From Pectobacterium colocasium (GTDB taxonomy: Bacteria; Pseudomonadota; Gammaproteobacteria; Enterobacterales; Enterobacteriaceae): 64,000 nt of DNA. Each line of letters opens with the position of its first letter. Position 1 is the stretch's first letter. Location of the stretch: positions 1,612,001 to 1,676,000 of the forward strand of contig NZ_CP084032.1 of NCBI RefSeq assembly GCF_020181655.1, in the 5' to 3' direction. The translations under genes were made by a program, and so were the position numbers. The notes under the pieces are model-generated. The model was not told the DNA's origin and ran no database searches. It saw nothing but the letters and a program-made list of their open reading frames with translations. Below are positions 9,360 to 18,004 of this stretch, in pieces.

Positions 9360-11264
9360 ATGAGTAAGGAAAAGACGTTTGATGTGATTTGCATGGGGCG
9401 CGTTGCTGTCGATCTGTACGGGCAGCAAATCGGCGCGCGTCTGGAAGATATGGGCAGCTTTGCCAAGTATCTGGGCGGGTCGTCCGGCAACGTGGCTTAC
9501 GGCACGGCACGACAAGGGCTGCGTTCTTCTATGCTGGCGCGAGTGGGCGACGAGCATATGGGGCGCTTCCTGCGTGAAGAGCTGAATCAGGTCGGCTGCG
9601 ATACCAGCCATTTGATTACCGATAAGGAACGTCTGACGGCGCTGGTGCTGTTGGGCATCAAAGATCGCGATACCTTTCCGCTGATTTTCTACCGCGACAA
9701 CTGCGCCGATATGGCGATCTCACCGGAGGATTTCACTGAGGATTACATTGCGTCGTCACGCTGTCTGGCGATTACCGGCACGCATCTTTCTCACCCTAAC
9801 ACGCGTGAAGCGGTACTGACGGCGCTGCAATACGCGCGGCGCAACGGGGTGAAAACGGTGCTGGATATTGACTACCGTCCGGTGCTGTGGGGGCTGACGT
9901 CGCTGGGCGATGGCGAAACCCGCTTTGTTGAAGCGCAGGCGGTCACCGAGCAGTTGCAGCAGGTACTGTCGCTGTTCGACGTGATAGTCGGCACCGAGGA
10001 AGAGTTCCACATTGCGGGCGGCAGCACGGATACCTTGCAGGCGCTGCGCACGGTGCGGCAGCACACGCAGGCGGAACTGGTGTGCAAACGCGGGGCGCTG
10101 GGATGCTCGGTGTTTAGCCACGCTATCCCCGATCATCTGGATAAAGGCATCACGATTAAAGGGGTTCGCGTGGATGTGCTGAATGTACTGGGCGCGGGTG
10201 ATGCGTTTATGTCCGGCCTGCTGCGCGGCTACCTCAACGGCGAAGGCTGGGAGAAAGCCTGTGCGTATGCTAATGCCTGCGGCGCGCTGGTGGTATCGCG
10301 CCACGGCTGCGCGCCAGCCATGCCAAGCAAAATCGAACTGGATAACTATTTAGCACGGGCGGCTAGCGTGCCGCGTCCCGATCTGGACGAAGAGCTTAAC
10401 CATCTGCATCGAGTTACGACACGGCGTAAACAGTGGCATGAACTGTGCGTGATCGCGTTCGATCACCGCAGCCAACTGGAAGACATGGCACTGAATTGCG
10501 GCACTGAAATCAGTCGTATTCCTGCGCTGAAGAAACTGATTCTGCGTGCCAGTTATGATGCGGCGCAGCAGGCCGGGCTGGAGGGCAAAGCGGGTCTGCT
10601 GTGCGACGGCACGTTCGGGCAGGATGCGCTGAACGACATTACAGGAAAGGGCTGGTGGATTGGCCGACCGATTGAGCTGCCGGGATCGCGCCCGTTAATG
10701 ATGGAGCGCGGCAATATTGGTTCACAGCTGGTGAGCTGGCCGCTGGAGCACGTGGTGAAATGTCTGGTGTTCTTTCACCCGGAAGATGCCCACGCGCTGC
10801 GGCGCGAGCAGGAAATGAAGGTGATGGAAGTCTATCAGGCCTGCCGCCAGTCCGGTCATGAACTGCTGCTCGAAGTCATTCTGCCGGCGGGAATGCCACA
10901 CAGCGATGCGCTTTACCTGCGTGCGATTCAACGCTTCTACAACCTTGGTGTGCGGCCAGACTGGTGGAAACTGCCGCCGCTGTCTGCCGCCGGCTGGGAA
11001 CAGCTTACGCCGCTGCTGGCAGAACGCGATCCCTACTGTCGGGGCGTGGTCATTCTGGGGCTGGATGCGCCGCTGGAAACGCTGCAACAGGGCTTCAGCG
11101 CCGCCGTCGGTTTCCCGATTGTGAAAGGCTTTGCTGTTGGTCGTACCCTGTTTGCCCAGCCAGCACAAAAGTGGCTGCGTAACGAGATCGACGACGCCGA
11201 ATTGATTGAGCAAGTTAAGCATAACTACCTGCAACTGATCGCCGTCTGGCGGCAGCGCGGTTAA
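9360..11264 (+). CDS. iolC: 5-dehydro-2-deoxygluconokinase fused to DUF2090 domain (IolC)
   Basis: A 634-residue two-domain protein. Residues 1 to about 325 form a PfkB-family sugar kinase: the N-terminal GRVAVDLYGQQIGARL, the substrate loop GGSSGNVAYGTARQG, and the catalytic block NVLGAGDAFMSGLLRGYL. This domain phosphorylates 5-dehydro-2-deoxygluconate. The C-terminal part (about 340-630) is DUF2090, related to IolJ-type aldolases and beginning near VIAFDHRSQLED, so the protein may also cleave the product; no separate iolJ gene is seen in the window. The start is placed at the ATG at 9360 (MSKEKTF) because the upstream extension runs into the preceding gene. The fusion is known in Proteobacteria. 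Confidence 0.92.
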   Translation: MSKEKTFDVICMGRVAVDLYGQQIGARLEDMGSFAKYLGGSSGNVAYGTARQGLRSSMLARVGDEHMGRFLREELNQVGCDTSHLITDKERLTALVLLGIKDRDTFPLIFYRDNCADMAISPEDFTEDYIASSRCLAITGTHLSHPNTREAVLTALQYARRNGVKTVLDIDYRPVLWGLTSLGDGETRFVEAQAVTEQLQQVLSLFDVIVGTEEEFHIAGGSTDTLQALRTVRQHTQAELVCKRGALGCSVFSHAIPDHLDKGITIKGVRVDVLNVLGAGDAFMSGLLRGYLNGEGWEKACAYANACGALVVSRHGCAPAMPSKIELDNYLARAASVPRPDLDEELNHLHRVTTRRKQWHELCVIAFDHRSQLEDMALNCGTEISRIPALKKLILRASYDAAQQAGLEGKAGLLCDGTFGQDALNDITGKGWWIGRPIELPGSRPLMMERGNIGSQLVSWPLEHVVKCLVFFHPEDAHALRREQEMKVMEVYQACRQSGHELLLEVILPAGMPHSDALYLRAIQRFYNLGVRPDWWKLPPLSAAGWEQLTPLLAERDPYCRGVVILGLDAPLETLQQGFSAAVGFPIVKGFAVGRTLFAQPAQKWLRNEIDDAELIEQVKHNYLQLIAVWRQRG

Positions 11265-11297
11265 CCCGTTTTTGTGTATTTGAATAAGGGACATAAC

Positions 11298-12188
11298 ATG
11301 ACCGTTCAACTTGGTATTAATCCACTCACCTGGACCAATGACGATCTGCCTTCTCTGGGCGCGGAAACGCCGCTGGAAACCTGCCTGAGTGAAGGGCGGC
11401 AGGCCGGCTTCGTCGGTTTTGAATTAGGCAACAAGTTCCCGCGTCAGGCCAGCGTGCTGGGGCCCATTTTGCAAGCGCACGATCTGCGCTTAGTCTCCGG
11501 CTGGTATTCCGGCGAACTGCTCACCCGTTCAGTGGAAGAAGAGATTGAGGCGGTGCAGGGGCATCTGGCATTGCTCCGCGACCTCGGTGCGACGGTGCTG
11601 GTGTTCGCCGAAGTGACGGGGGCGATTCACGGCGACCAACAGAAGCCGGTCCATCTGCGCCCGCGTTTCCCAGAAGATCGCTGGCCGGAATACGGCAAAA
11701 AGCTGACCGAGTTTGCGCGCTACACGCAAAGTCAGGGCGTGCAGATTGCCTATCATCACCATATGGGAACGGTGATTGAAAGTGCGCAGGATGTGGATAA
11801 TCTGATGGAGCATACCGGGCCGGAAGTGGGGCTGTTGCTGGATACGGGTCACCTGACGTTTGCCGGTGCAGACCCGGTGGCGGTGGCGAAGCGTTGGATT
11901 AACCGCATCAATCACGTTCACTGCAAAGATATTCGCGCCGATGTGCTGAAAGACGTGAAAAACCGCAAGACCAGCTTTCTGGATGCGGTACTGAGCGGTG
12001 TCTTTACCGTACCGGGCGATGGTTGCGTCGATTATCCGGCGGTGTTCAGCATCCTGAAAGCCCATAATTACAGCGGGTGGCTGGTGGTTGAAGCGGAGCA
12101 GGATCCGGCTGTCGCGCATCCGCTGACGTATGCGACGCTAGGCTACAATAACTTGCAACGTTTCGCCCAGCAGGCGGAATTGATCTGA
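11298..12188 (+). CDS. iolE: Myo-inosose-2 dehydratase (IolE)
   Basis: A 296-residue sugar-isomerase/dehydratase with the xylose-isomerase-like TIM barrel. It removes water from 2-keto-myo-inositol to give the trihydroxycyclohexanedione used by IolD. Visible family blocks are GINPLTWTNDDLP at the N-terminus, YHHHMGTVIES in the middle, LLLDTGHLTFAG and HVHCKDIR with metal-binding residues, and VVEAEQDPA near the end. The start at 11298 has AAGGG upstream (the frame also allows 11274). It follows iolC closely and is separated from iolB by a hairpin-forming spacer. Confidence 0.93.
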   Translation: MTVQLGINPLTWTNDDLPSLGAETPLETCLSEGRQAGFVGFELGNKFPRQASVLGPILQAHDLRLVSGWYSGELLTRSVEEEIEAVQGHLALLRDLGATVLVFAEVTGAIHGDQQKPVHLRPRFPEDRWPEYGKKLTEFARYTQSQGVQIAYHHHMGTVIESAQDVDNLMEHTGPEVGLLLDTGHLTFAGADPVAVAKRWINRINHVHCKDIRADVLKDVKNRKTSFLDAVLSGVFTVPGDGCVDYPAVFSILKAHNYSGWLVVEAEQDPAVAHPLTYATLGYNNLQRFAQQAELI

Positions 12189-12197
12189 TTCGTGGTG

Positions 12198-12262
12198 ATA
12201 TCCCCCGCATCTTCAAGCTGCCAGTAGATCAACGTGCAGGCAGTTTGAAGTCGGGGGAGATA
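12198..12262. repeat. Long hairpin between iolE and iolB
   Basis: Imperfect palindrome: an ATCCCCCG left arm pairs with CGGGGGAGAT on the right, and CTTCAAGCTGCC pairs with GGCAGTTTGAAG inside it. It has no T-run, so it is not a standard terminator. It ends just before the iolB ribosome site (AAGGAGG at 12263-12270) and could act as an RNA-processing or stability element, or be a small palindromic repeat. Confidence 0.6.
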
Positions 12263-12275
12263 AAGGAGGCAAAAG

Positions 12276-13112
12276 ATGTCCCGACTATTATCACGCCATC
12301 GCGCCCCTGACGAACACGGACGGACGCAGCACATCACACCGGAAACGGCGGGTTGGCGCTACGTGGGGTTCGAGGTATATCAATTGGCACCGGAACAGGT
12401 GCTATCGCTGCCCGCCAGCGATAACGAACGCTGTCTGGTGCTGGTCAGCGGCAAGGCAACGGTGGTCACGCCGGGCGAGCGTTTCGAGCAGATTGGCGAC
12501 AGGATGAGCCCGTTTGAGCGCAGAAAACCCTATGCGGTTTATGTCACGGCGGGAGAGGCGGTGACGGTCACGGCGCACACGGCGCTGGAACTGGCGGTTT
12601 GTGCCGCACCGGGGTTCGGCACGCATCCAACCCGGCTGATCGCGCCGCAGGATATCGACGCCGAACAGCGTGGTGCCGGCAATAATCAGCGCTATGTGCA
12701 TAATATTTTGCCGGAAAACAACGCGGCAGACAGCCTGCTGGTAGTCGAAGTGTACACCGATGAAGGCTGCACCAGCTCCTATCCCAGCCACAAGCACGAT
12801 GTCGATAATCCGCCGAACGAAACCTATCTGGAAGAAACTTACTATCATCGTTTGAATCCAGAGCAGGGGTTTTGCCTGCAACGCGTCTATACCGATGACC
12901 GTTCATTAGATGAATGCATGGCGGTCTACGATAAGGACGTGGTGCAGGTGCCACGTGGCTATCACCCTGTCGCCACTATCGCAGGCTATGACAGTTATTA
13001 TCTGAATGTGATGGCAGGCCCGACGCGCCAGTGGCGTTTCACCTGGGAAGCGGATCACCAGTGGATCAACAGCCCCGAGTATGCGGATAAACACCGGCGG
13101 GGCAACGTGTAG
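12276..13112 (+). CDS. iolB: 5-deoxy-glucuronate isomerase (IolB)
   Basis: A 278-residue double-cupin isomerase converting 5-deoxy-D-glucuronate to 5-dehydro-2-deoxy-D-gluconate, the substrate of IolC. Recognisable parts are HNILPENNAADSLLVVEVYT and the cupin metal site SSYPSHKHDVDNPPNETYLEE's core (SYPSHKHD ... EETYYHR), then VPRGYHPVATIAGYDSYYLN and the C-terminal GPTRQWRFTWE. Length equals the family. Strong AAGGAGG lies seven bases before the ATG. It is the last gene of the iol group; the following 118 bp to the toxin gene hold no clear terminator. Confidence 0.95.
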   Translation: MSRLLSRHRAPDEHGRTQHITPETAGWRYVGFEVYQLAPEQVLSLPASDNERCLVLVSGKATVVTPGERFEQIGDRMSPFERRKPYAVYVTAGEAVTVTAHTALELAVCAAPGFGTHPTRLIAPQDIDAEQRGAGNNQRYVHNILPENNAADSLLVVEVYTDEGCTSSYPSHKHDVDNPPNETYLEETYYHRLNPEQGFCLQRVYTDDRSLDECMAVYDKDVVQVPRGYHPVATIAGYDSYYLNVMAGPTRQWRFTWEADHQWINSPEYADKHRRGNV

Positions 13113-13230
13113 TTCCTATAATGGCAAGCGAGCTTAAGTATGGGCAGTGGCTTATGGATAACTTGTAGGTCGTTGCCCTATTATTTGGGGAGACGCATTT
13201 CTGGAAAAATAGTGGGTTAACCAGATGCTT

Positions 13231-13551
13231 TTAATCAGTTTCATCTGACAGCAGGTCGCTTTCATAATCCTGACCACCATGCCAAATGCCCAGAACCGTT
13301 ACCGCTTTTTTCTCTTTTTCCACCATAAAAGCAATGAGTGTTCTTTTACGATGATTGGTAACACGAAGCCCTGGTAAGATATCGCTGCGTTGGTTTCCTC
13401 TTTCAGGGAATAACTCAAGCGATTCGCAATAACTGACAATGCTTTCGGTATAGCTGAGTGCGGTTTTGGGTGAGGCAACTTTCGCTATGTAGCGGTACAG
13501 TGCTGCCAGTTGTTCTTCCGCTTCCGGTGCGAATATGACCCTGTAGTCCAT
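13231..13551 (-). CDS. ParE/RelE-superfamily toxin
   Basis: A 106-residue protein with the ParE pattern: N-terminal YRVIFAPEAEEQLAALYRYIA, a central helix-loop, and the C-terminal strand KAVTVLGIWHGGQDYE. Such toxins act on DNA gyrase (ParE) or on ribosome-bound mRNA (RelE); the sequence favours ParE. Its start codon overlaps the antitoxin stop by one base (TAATG), so the two are translationally coupled. It sits as a two-gene insert between the iol and iron-transport groups. Confidence 0.85.
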   Translation of the reverse strand: MDYRVIFAPEAEEQLAALYRYIAKVASPKTALSYTESIVSYCESLELFPERGNQRSDILPGLRVTNHRKRTLIAFMVEKEKKAVTVLGIWHGGQDYESDLLSDETD

Positions 13552-13829
13552 TACTCTTCTCCGGTCATCTTCCTGAACTCTGCTTTTAATCTGTTTCTAA
13601 TGTCGCTACTGCTGAGGCTTTCTGTTTCACCGCGTTGCAGCGCGTTCCAGGCGGGAACGACTTGTTCTTGCAGCCAACTCTCTACTGCATTATCGCGTGC
13701 AATCAGCGCTCGAAGTCCTTCCCGAATAACCTCACTTTCTGACGCGTATTCACCGCTGGCAACTCGGGCTTTCACCTGAGCAGCCATTTCATTCGGTAGC
13801 GTTATACTCATCTGTTGTGTTGTTCTCAT
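13551..13829 (-). CDS. ParD-family antitoxin
   Basis: A 92-residue antitoxin. The N-terminal MSITLPNEMAAQVKARV and GEYASESEVIREGLRAL segments form the ribbon-helix-helix DNA-binding domain of ParD proteins; the C-terminal half (NALQRGETESLSSSDIRNR) is the acidic toxin-wrapping tail. It precedes the toxin in the operon, the usual order, and probably represses their common promoter in the AT-rich DNA just upstream (13830-13880). Confidence 0.87.
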   Translation of the reverse strand: MRTTQQMSITLPNEMAAQVKARVASGEYASESEVIREGLRALIARDNAVESWLQEQVVPAWNALQRGETESLSSSDIRNRLKAEFRKMTGEE

Positions 13830-13905
13830 TGCCTACCCCTTGAACTTACCGATAGGATTTAATCATACTCATTATTTCCCATGTTGTCAGGGGCGAGCCA
13901 CTGAA

Positions 13906-14595
13906 TCAACCGTCTCGGTTCATCGAAATAGTATCGAGCTTACCTTCTTTCAAATAGCCAATATGGCTGGCCATTAGCTCGGCTTCCTGTTCGCTGTGTG
14001 TGACCAGAAGCGCGGTTTGTCCGGCGTCGCGCAGGATGTCGCGCACTTCTTGCCCCAGCCGTTTGCGGCTGTCGGGGTCGAGGCTGGATAGCGGTTCGTC
14101 GAGCAGTAGCACGGCAGGCTGTGGAGCCAATGCCCGCGCCAGCGCGATACGCTGCTGTTGCCCGCCGGACATCTCATGCGGGTAGCGCTGCGACAGCGCG
14201 GCAAGATCGACCAGTTCCAGCATGGCGCGGACGCGTGATTGCTGTAGATCTTGCGGCTGTTTTCTCAGGCCAAAGGCAATATTCTGCGCGGCGGTCAGAT
14301 GGGGAAACAGCGCATAGTCCTGAAACACCATGCCGACGTTGCGCTGTTCCGGCGGCAGATGGACGTCGGGGCCAACTACACAGCGTCCGCCGACGTGAAT
14401 CGTTCCTTGAGTCAGGTGCTCAAAACCCGCAATCGCGCGTAAAGCCGTGGTTTTACCGCATCCTGATGCACCCAGCAGGCAGGCCAGTTCACCGGCGGCA
14501 ACTTCCATGGAAAAACCGTTCAGCACGTGATGAACATTATGCTTGTGCCCGTAGGCGATGTGGACATTATTCAGAACGAGTGTAGCCTCAGACAC
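13906..14595 (-). CDS. fbpC: Ferric iron ABC transporter ATP-binding protein (FbpC type)
   Basis: A 229-residue ATPase with Walker A GASGCGKTT (about 42-50), Q-loop VFQDYALFPH, signature MSGGQQQRIALARAL and Walker B VLLLDEPLSSLD, followed by the H-loop VTHSEQEAE. It is shorter than the roughly 350-residue members of the family because the C-terminal regulatory domain is missing. It is the last gene of a three-gene minus-strand unit with a permease of two fused halves and a ferric-binding protein, so it powers Fe3+ import. Confidence 0.88.
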   Translation of the reverse strand: MSEATLVLNNVHIAYGHKHNVHHVLNGFSMEVAAGELACLLGASGCGKTTALRAIAGFEHLTQGTIHVGGRCVVGPDVHLPPEQRNVGMVFQDYALFPHLTAAQNIAFGLRKQPQDLQQSRVRAMLELVDLAALSQRYPHEMSGGQQQRIALARALAPQPAVLLLDEPLSSLDPDSRKRLGQEVRDILRDAGQTALLVTHSEQEAELMASHIGYLKEGKLDTISMNRDG

Positions 14596-14616
14596 CTTGA
14601 CTCTTCCTCATGATTT

Positions 14617-16281
14617 TTATTCTTTCTCAACCGACGTTTTTAGCTGGCTGCGAGCCAGCAGGACAACGGGGAGCGTACCCGCCAGCACAATCAGCAGTGC
14701 GGCAATCGCGCCTTCTTCATAGGTGCCTCTGGCGGCTTCGGCATAGAGGACGGTCGCCAGCGTCTCGAAATTGACTGGCCGCAGCAGCAGCGTGGCGGGG
14801 AGTTCTTTCATCGCGTCGGCAAACACCAGCAGCGCACTGGTCACCAGCGCCGGGCGCAGCAACGGAAGGTGTACGCGGAAAAACGTGACGAATTCACTTT
14901 CGCCCAGCAGTCGCGACGCCTGCTCCATCACGGGAGGAATGCGCGTCAGCCCGGCATCGAGCGCGCCAATACCAATCGCCATGAAGCGAATCGCGCAGCA
15001 GATCACCAGCAGGATACCCGCGGAAAGCAGCGGCAATCCTTTATAGCCAATCAATCCAGCGAGGAAATTATCCGTCGCCATACCGGGTGTCATCAGGCCA
15101 ATCGCCAGTACTGTACCGGGCACGGCATAGCCCAGCGACGCGATTCTCAGTAGGGTGCGGCGACGTTCCGGCGATCGGTCGGTGATGGCCGAATGACGGG
15201 CATACCACGCAATAATCAGGCTAACGAACGTCACGACCAGCGTGACGCCAACGGCCAGCAGAAGCGAGTTCTGTAACGACTGTATCAGTCCGGCGGAGAT
15301 CGTCACGTTATCACCCAGCCGTTTGGCGCTTTCCCAGGCCAGAAAGAGGGCTGGGGCGATAAAGCCAAGCAGGATCGGTAATGCCGTCGCGCAGGTTGCC
15401 AGCCAGGCGCGAACGCCTTTCAACGGCGCGGGCACGATGCCGCGCATCTGTCGGCTGGTGCCATAGCGTTGGTTTTTCCGGCCGTAATATTCCAGCGTCA
15501 GCAGCAGGATGACCACCGTTAGCATGGTGCAGGCAATTTGTGCCGCTGCCGGTAAATCCGAACGGGTGACCCAGGTGGTGTAAACCGTCACGGTCAGTGT
15601 ATTCACCCCGAGGAACTCGGAGGCACCAATATCATTCAGCGTTTCCAGCAAGGCCAGACTGGTGCCAACGGCCAGCGCAGGGCGCGCCATCGGCAGGGCA
15701 ACGTGCAAAAAGGTTCCCGTTGCGCTTAATCCCAGCGTACGAGCGGCTTCCAGCAAATGTGCTGGCTGGCTGATAAACATCGCGCGCATGGTCAGATAAA
15801 CATACGGGTAGAGCACCAGACCGAGCAGCAAAATCGCGCCCGTCATGGAGCGCAGATCCGGTAGGCGGAACTGACGCGGGCTGTCGTAGCCCAGCACACT
15901 GCGGATAGCTTCCTGAATCGGCCCAATGGGGTGCAGCAGATCGAGCCAGGCAAAAGCGACAATGTAGGTTGGCATCGCCAGCGGCAGCAGCAGCGCCCAG
16001 CTAACAAACTGCCTGCCGGGGAAATCAAAGGCGGTCACCAGCCAGGCGCAGCCTGCGCCAATCACCATGACCAGCACGCCGACGCCGAGCAGGAGAATCA
16101 ACGTATTGAGCGCGGCATCGGGCAGCACGTAGCGCATCAGGTGATCCCAATGACCAACACCCGCGCCCGCGGCTAGCCAAAGCAGGGACACCAGCGGGGC
16201 CAGTACGCCGAGAGCAATGATGACGGCAGCGATGCGAAGCGGAGAAAAAAAGAGGCGCGGTCGCCCGAAGGCGCCGCGCAT
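14617..16281 (-). CDS. fbpB: Ferric iron ABC transporter permease (FbpB type)
   Basis: A permease of about 554 residues with roughly twelve membrane segments arranged as two homologous halves, each with an EAA-type loop (EAARTLGLSATGTFLHVALP and EQASRLLGESEFVTFFRVHLP cores). That duplication is typical of SfuB/FbpB iron permeases. The frame can also begin at a TTG at 16314, which would overlap the end of fbpA by 17 bases; the ATG at 16281 is chosen because it lies just beyond the fbpA stop and places the first membrane segment at a normal distance. No strong ribosome site favours either. Confidence 0.88.
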   Translation of the reverse strand: MRGAFGRPRLFFSPLRIAAVIIALGVLAPLVSLLWLAAGAGVGHWDHLMRYVLPDAALNTLILLLGVGVLVMVIGAGCAWLVTAFDFPGRQFVSWALLLPLAMPTYIVAFAWLDLLHPIGPIQEAIRSVLGYDSPRQFRLPDLRSMTGAILLLGLVLYPYVYLTMRAMFISQPAHLLEAARTLGLSATGTFLHVALPMARPALAVGTSLALLETLNDIGASEFLGVNTLTVTVYTTWVTRSDLPAAAQIACTMLTVVILLLTLEYYGRKNQRYGTSRQMRGIVPAPLKGVRAWLATCATALPILLGFIAPALFLAWESAKRLGDNVTISAGLIQSLQNSLLLAVGVTLVVTFVSLIIAWYARHSAITDRSPERRRTLLRIASLGYAVPGTVLAIGLMTPGMATDNFLAGLIGYKGLPLLSAGILLVICCAIRFMAIGIGALDAGLTRIPPVMEQASRLLGESEFVTFFRVHLPLLRPALVTSALLVFADAMKELPATLLLRPVNFETLATVLYAEAARGTYEEGAIAALLIVLAGTLPVVLLARSQLKTSVEKE

Positions 16282-16297
16282 CGTTGACGAACCGGTC

Positions 16298-17344
16298 TTA
16301 TTGATCGAATCCAACTTTATCTACCAACTGACTGGCCTGTTTACGGAATTTAACGATGTCGGTCAGCGGGATGCTATCGATATCCACTTCGCCGATCGTG
16401 CTGCCAATGGTGGAATCCAGCGTGACGCCTTTGCGAACCGGATACTCATAGTTTGCCTGTGCGTAAAGCTGTTGAGCCGGTGCGGAGACCAGATATTCCA
16501 TCAATTTCACCGCCTGATCTTTATGCGGTGCATGGCGTGCAACGGCTGCGCCAGTGATATTGACGTGCGTGCCGCCGTTTTCAAATTTAGGCTGAACCAC
16601 CTTGATGGCATCGCCCCATTTACGGGCGTCGGTGCCTTCTTTGGCATTCTTCATGTGGCCGACATAATAAGAGTTCGCCAGACCCACATCGCAGATGCCG
16701 CCAAGGATATCGCGCGCGACGTCGCGGTCACCACCGGTGGCTTTACGCGCCAGATTGTCTTTCACGCCGCGCAGCCAGGTTTCCGTCTTGGCTTCGCCGT
16801 GGTGCGCAATCATTGCGGCAACCAGTGCGGTATTGTAAGGGTGTTGACCTGCACGGATACACACTTTGCCTTTCCATTTTGGATCGGCCAGATTTTCGTA
16901 AGTAATGCCGGTCAGCGGCAGGGATTTTTCCGCGTAGAGCACGCGTGAACGCATCGACAGGCCAAACCACTGATTGTCTTTATCGCGCAGCGCCGCGGGG
17001 ATGGCCTCGGTTAGCGTGCTGGACTGAATCGGCTGTGTGACACCCGCTTCGACCAGATCGATCAGGTTACCCGCATCAACGGTCATCAGCAGATCAGCCG
17101 GTGAGTTTTGGCCTTCTGCCTTCACACGCTCCAGCATGCCATCTTTGATGAACACGGTATTGACTTTAACCGACGTTTCTTTGGTGAACGCATCCAGCAG
17201 CGGCTGAATCAGGCCGGGTTCACGCGTGGTGTAGAGGGTCAGAGAGTCATCTGCGGCAGCAGGCAGGGCGTAGGCCACCATCAGCGATGAAGCCAGCGTC
17301 AGCAGGCGCGCTTTTTTGCGCAGAACAGACAGCGTTTTTGACAT
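16298..17344 (-). CDS. fbpA: Ferric iron-binding periplasmic protein (FbpA type)
   Basis: A 348-residue periplasmic binding protein with a signal peptide ending at about residue 31 (YALPAAA). The mature protein begins DSLTLYTTREPGLIQPLLDAF, the pattern of FutA/FbpA-like Fe3+-binding proteins, and has NSYYVGHMK with the tandem tyrosines that bind iron in this family. It is the first gene of the fbpABC unit; a Fur-box-like sequence lies about 80 bp upstream. Ferric iron is the expected ligand. Confidence 0.9.
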   Translation of the reverse strand: MSKTLSVLRKKARLLTLASSLMVAYALPAAADDSLTLYTTREPGLIQPLLDAFTKETSVKVNTVFIKDGMLERVKAEGQNSPADLLMTVDAGNLIDLVEAGVTQPIQSSTLTEAIPAALRDKDNQWFGLSMRSRVLYAEKSLPLTGITYENLADPKWKGKVCIRAGQHPYNTALVAAMIAHHGEAKTETWLRGVKDNLARKATGGDRDVARDILGGICDVGLANSYYVGHMKNAKEGTDARKWGDAIKVVQPKFENGGTHVNITGAAVARHAPHKDQAVKLMEYLVSAPAQQLYAQANYEYPVRKGVTLDSTIGSTIGEVDIDSIPLTDIVKFRKQASQLVDKVGFDQ

Positions 17345-17421
17345 GTTATTATCTTCTCCAGAGTGAATGTGATGCGTAAATTAATAAAATAAGGAGATAT
17401 TTTCGGCAGGTGACAAAAACT

Positions 17422-17440
17422 ATATATGATAATCACTCTT
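17422..17440 (-). promoter_or_regulatory. Weak Fur-box candidate upstream of fbpA
   Basis: The 19 bases ATATATGATAATCACTCTT match the Fur consensus at 12 of 19 positions, with a contiguous core TGATAATCA. Its position 78-96 bp before the fbpA start fits iron-regulated control. The match is only moderate. Confidence 0.4.
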
Positions 17441-17995
17441 GTTTGCAATCTCATTAGTGCGTGCGCGTTGTTATCGTGATGACGGTCAACATACGGACTC
17501 AGCGAGACGATCTGCGTGTGGATAAAACAGCGCCAGATGATTATCTTGTGTGGGGTAAGCGCTATGGCGTCTGGCTGTCGGCTAGCCTGCTGATATGCAT
17601 GGTCAGCCAGGTCAGCTCTTCTTTCGGCAAGGCCATCTGGTATTTTTCCTGAACGTAATCTCTGATAGCCCAGGAAATTGCCATCGCTTCAGGGTAGTGT
17701 TTCAGCAGTTCCTGATAGAAATCGTCCGTACGCCCAGGGGCGAGTTTGCGGGCAATCACCCGTTCGGAGAAATACCGCAGATGGGTGATAAAACGGAGAT
17801 AATCGACGGCGTTGACGTCAATATTCTTGTTTAATTTGTAGCGGACAATTTCCGCCAGACGGTTCACCAACTGAACCTGCTGGTGGGCATCGGCGATTTC
17901 GGCGCTACCGGCGGCATTAATGAGGTGAAACGCGATATTGACGGCTTCGTCATCAGATAACGTGACGTTAAAACGCGCTGATACGCGATCTTTCG

Positions 17996-18004
17996 CCTGC
18001 ACGC
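17996..18004. repeat. Target-site duplication, left copy (9 bp)
   Basis: CCTGCACGC directly precedes the IS end and is repeated at 19320-19328. Joining the flanks with a single copy restores the bglG reading frame. Confidence 0.9.

Noticed and set aside
16217..16948. A 243-codon plus-strand frame opposite fbpA
   Set aside because: The minus strand encodes a complete iron-binding protein with signal peptide; the plus frame has no recognisable features.
17461..17652. 63-codon plus-strand frame near the bglG fragment
   Set aside because: It overlaps the end of the bglG pseudogene on the other strand, lacks a ribosome site and has no family features.
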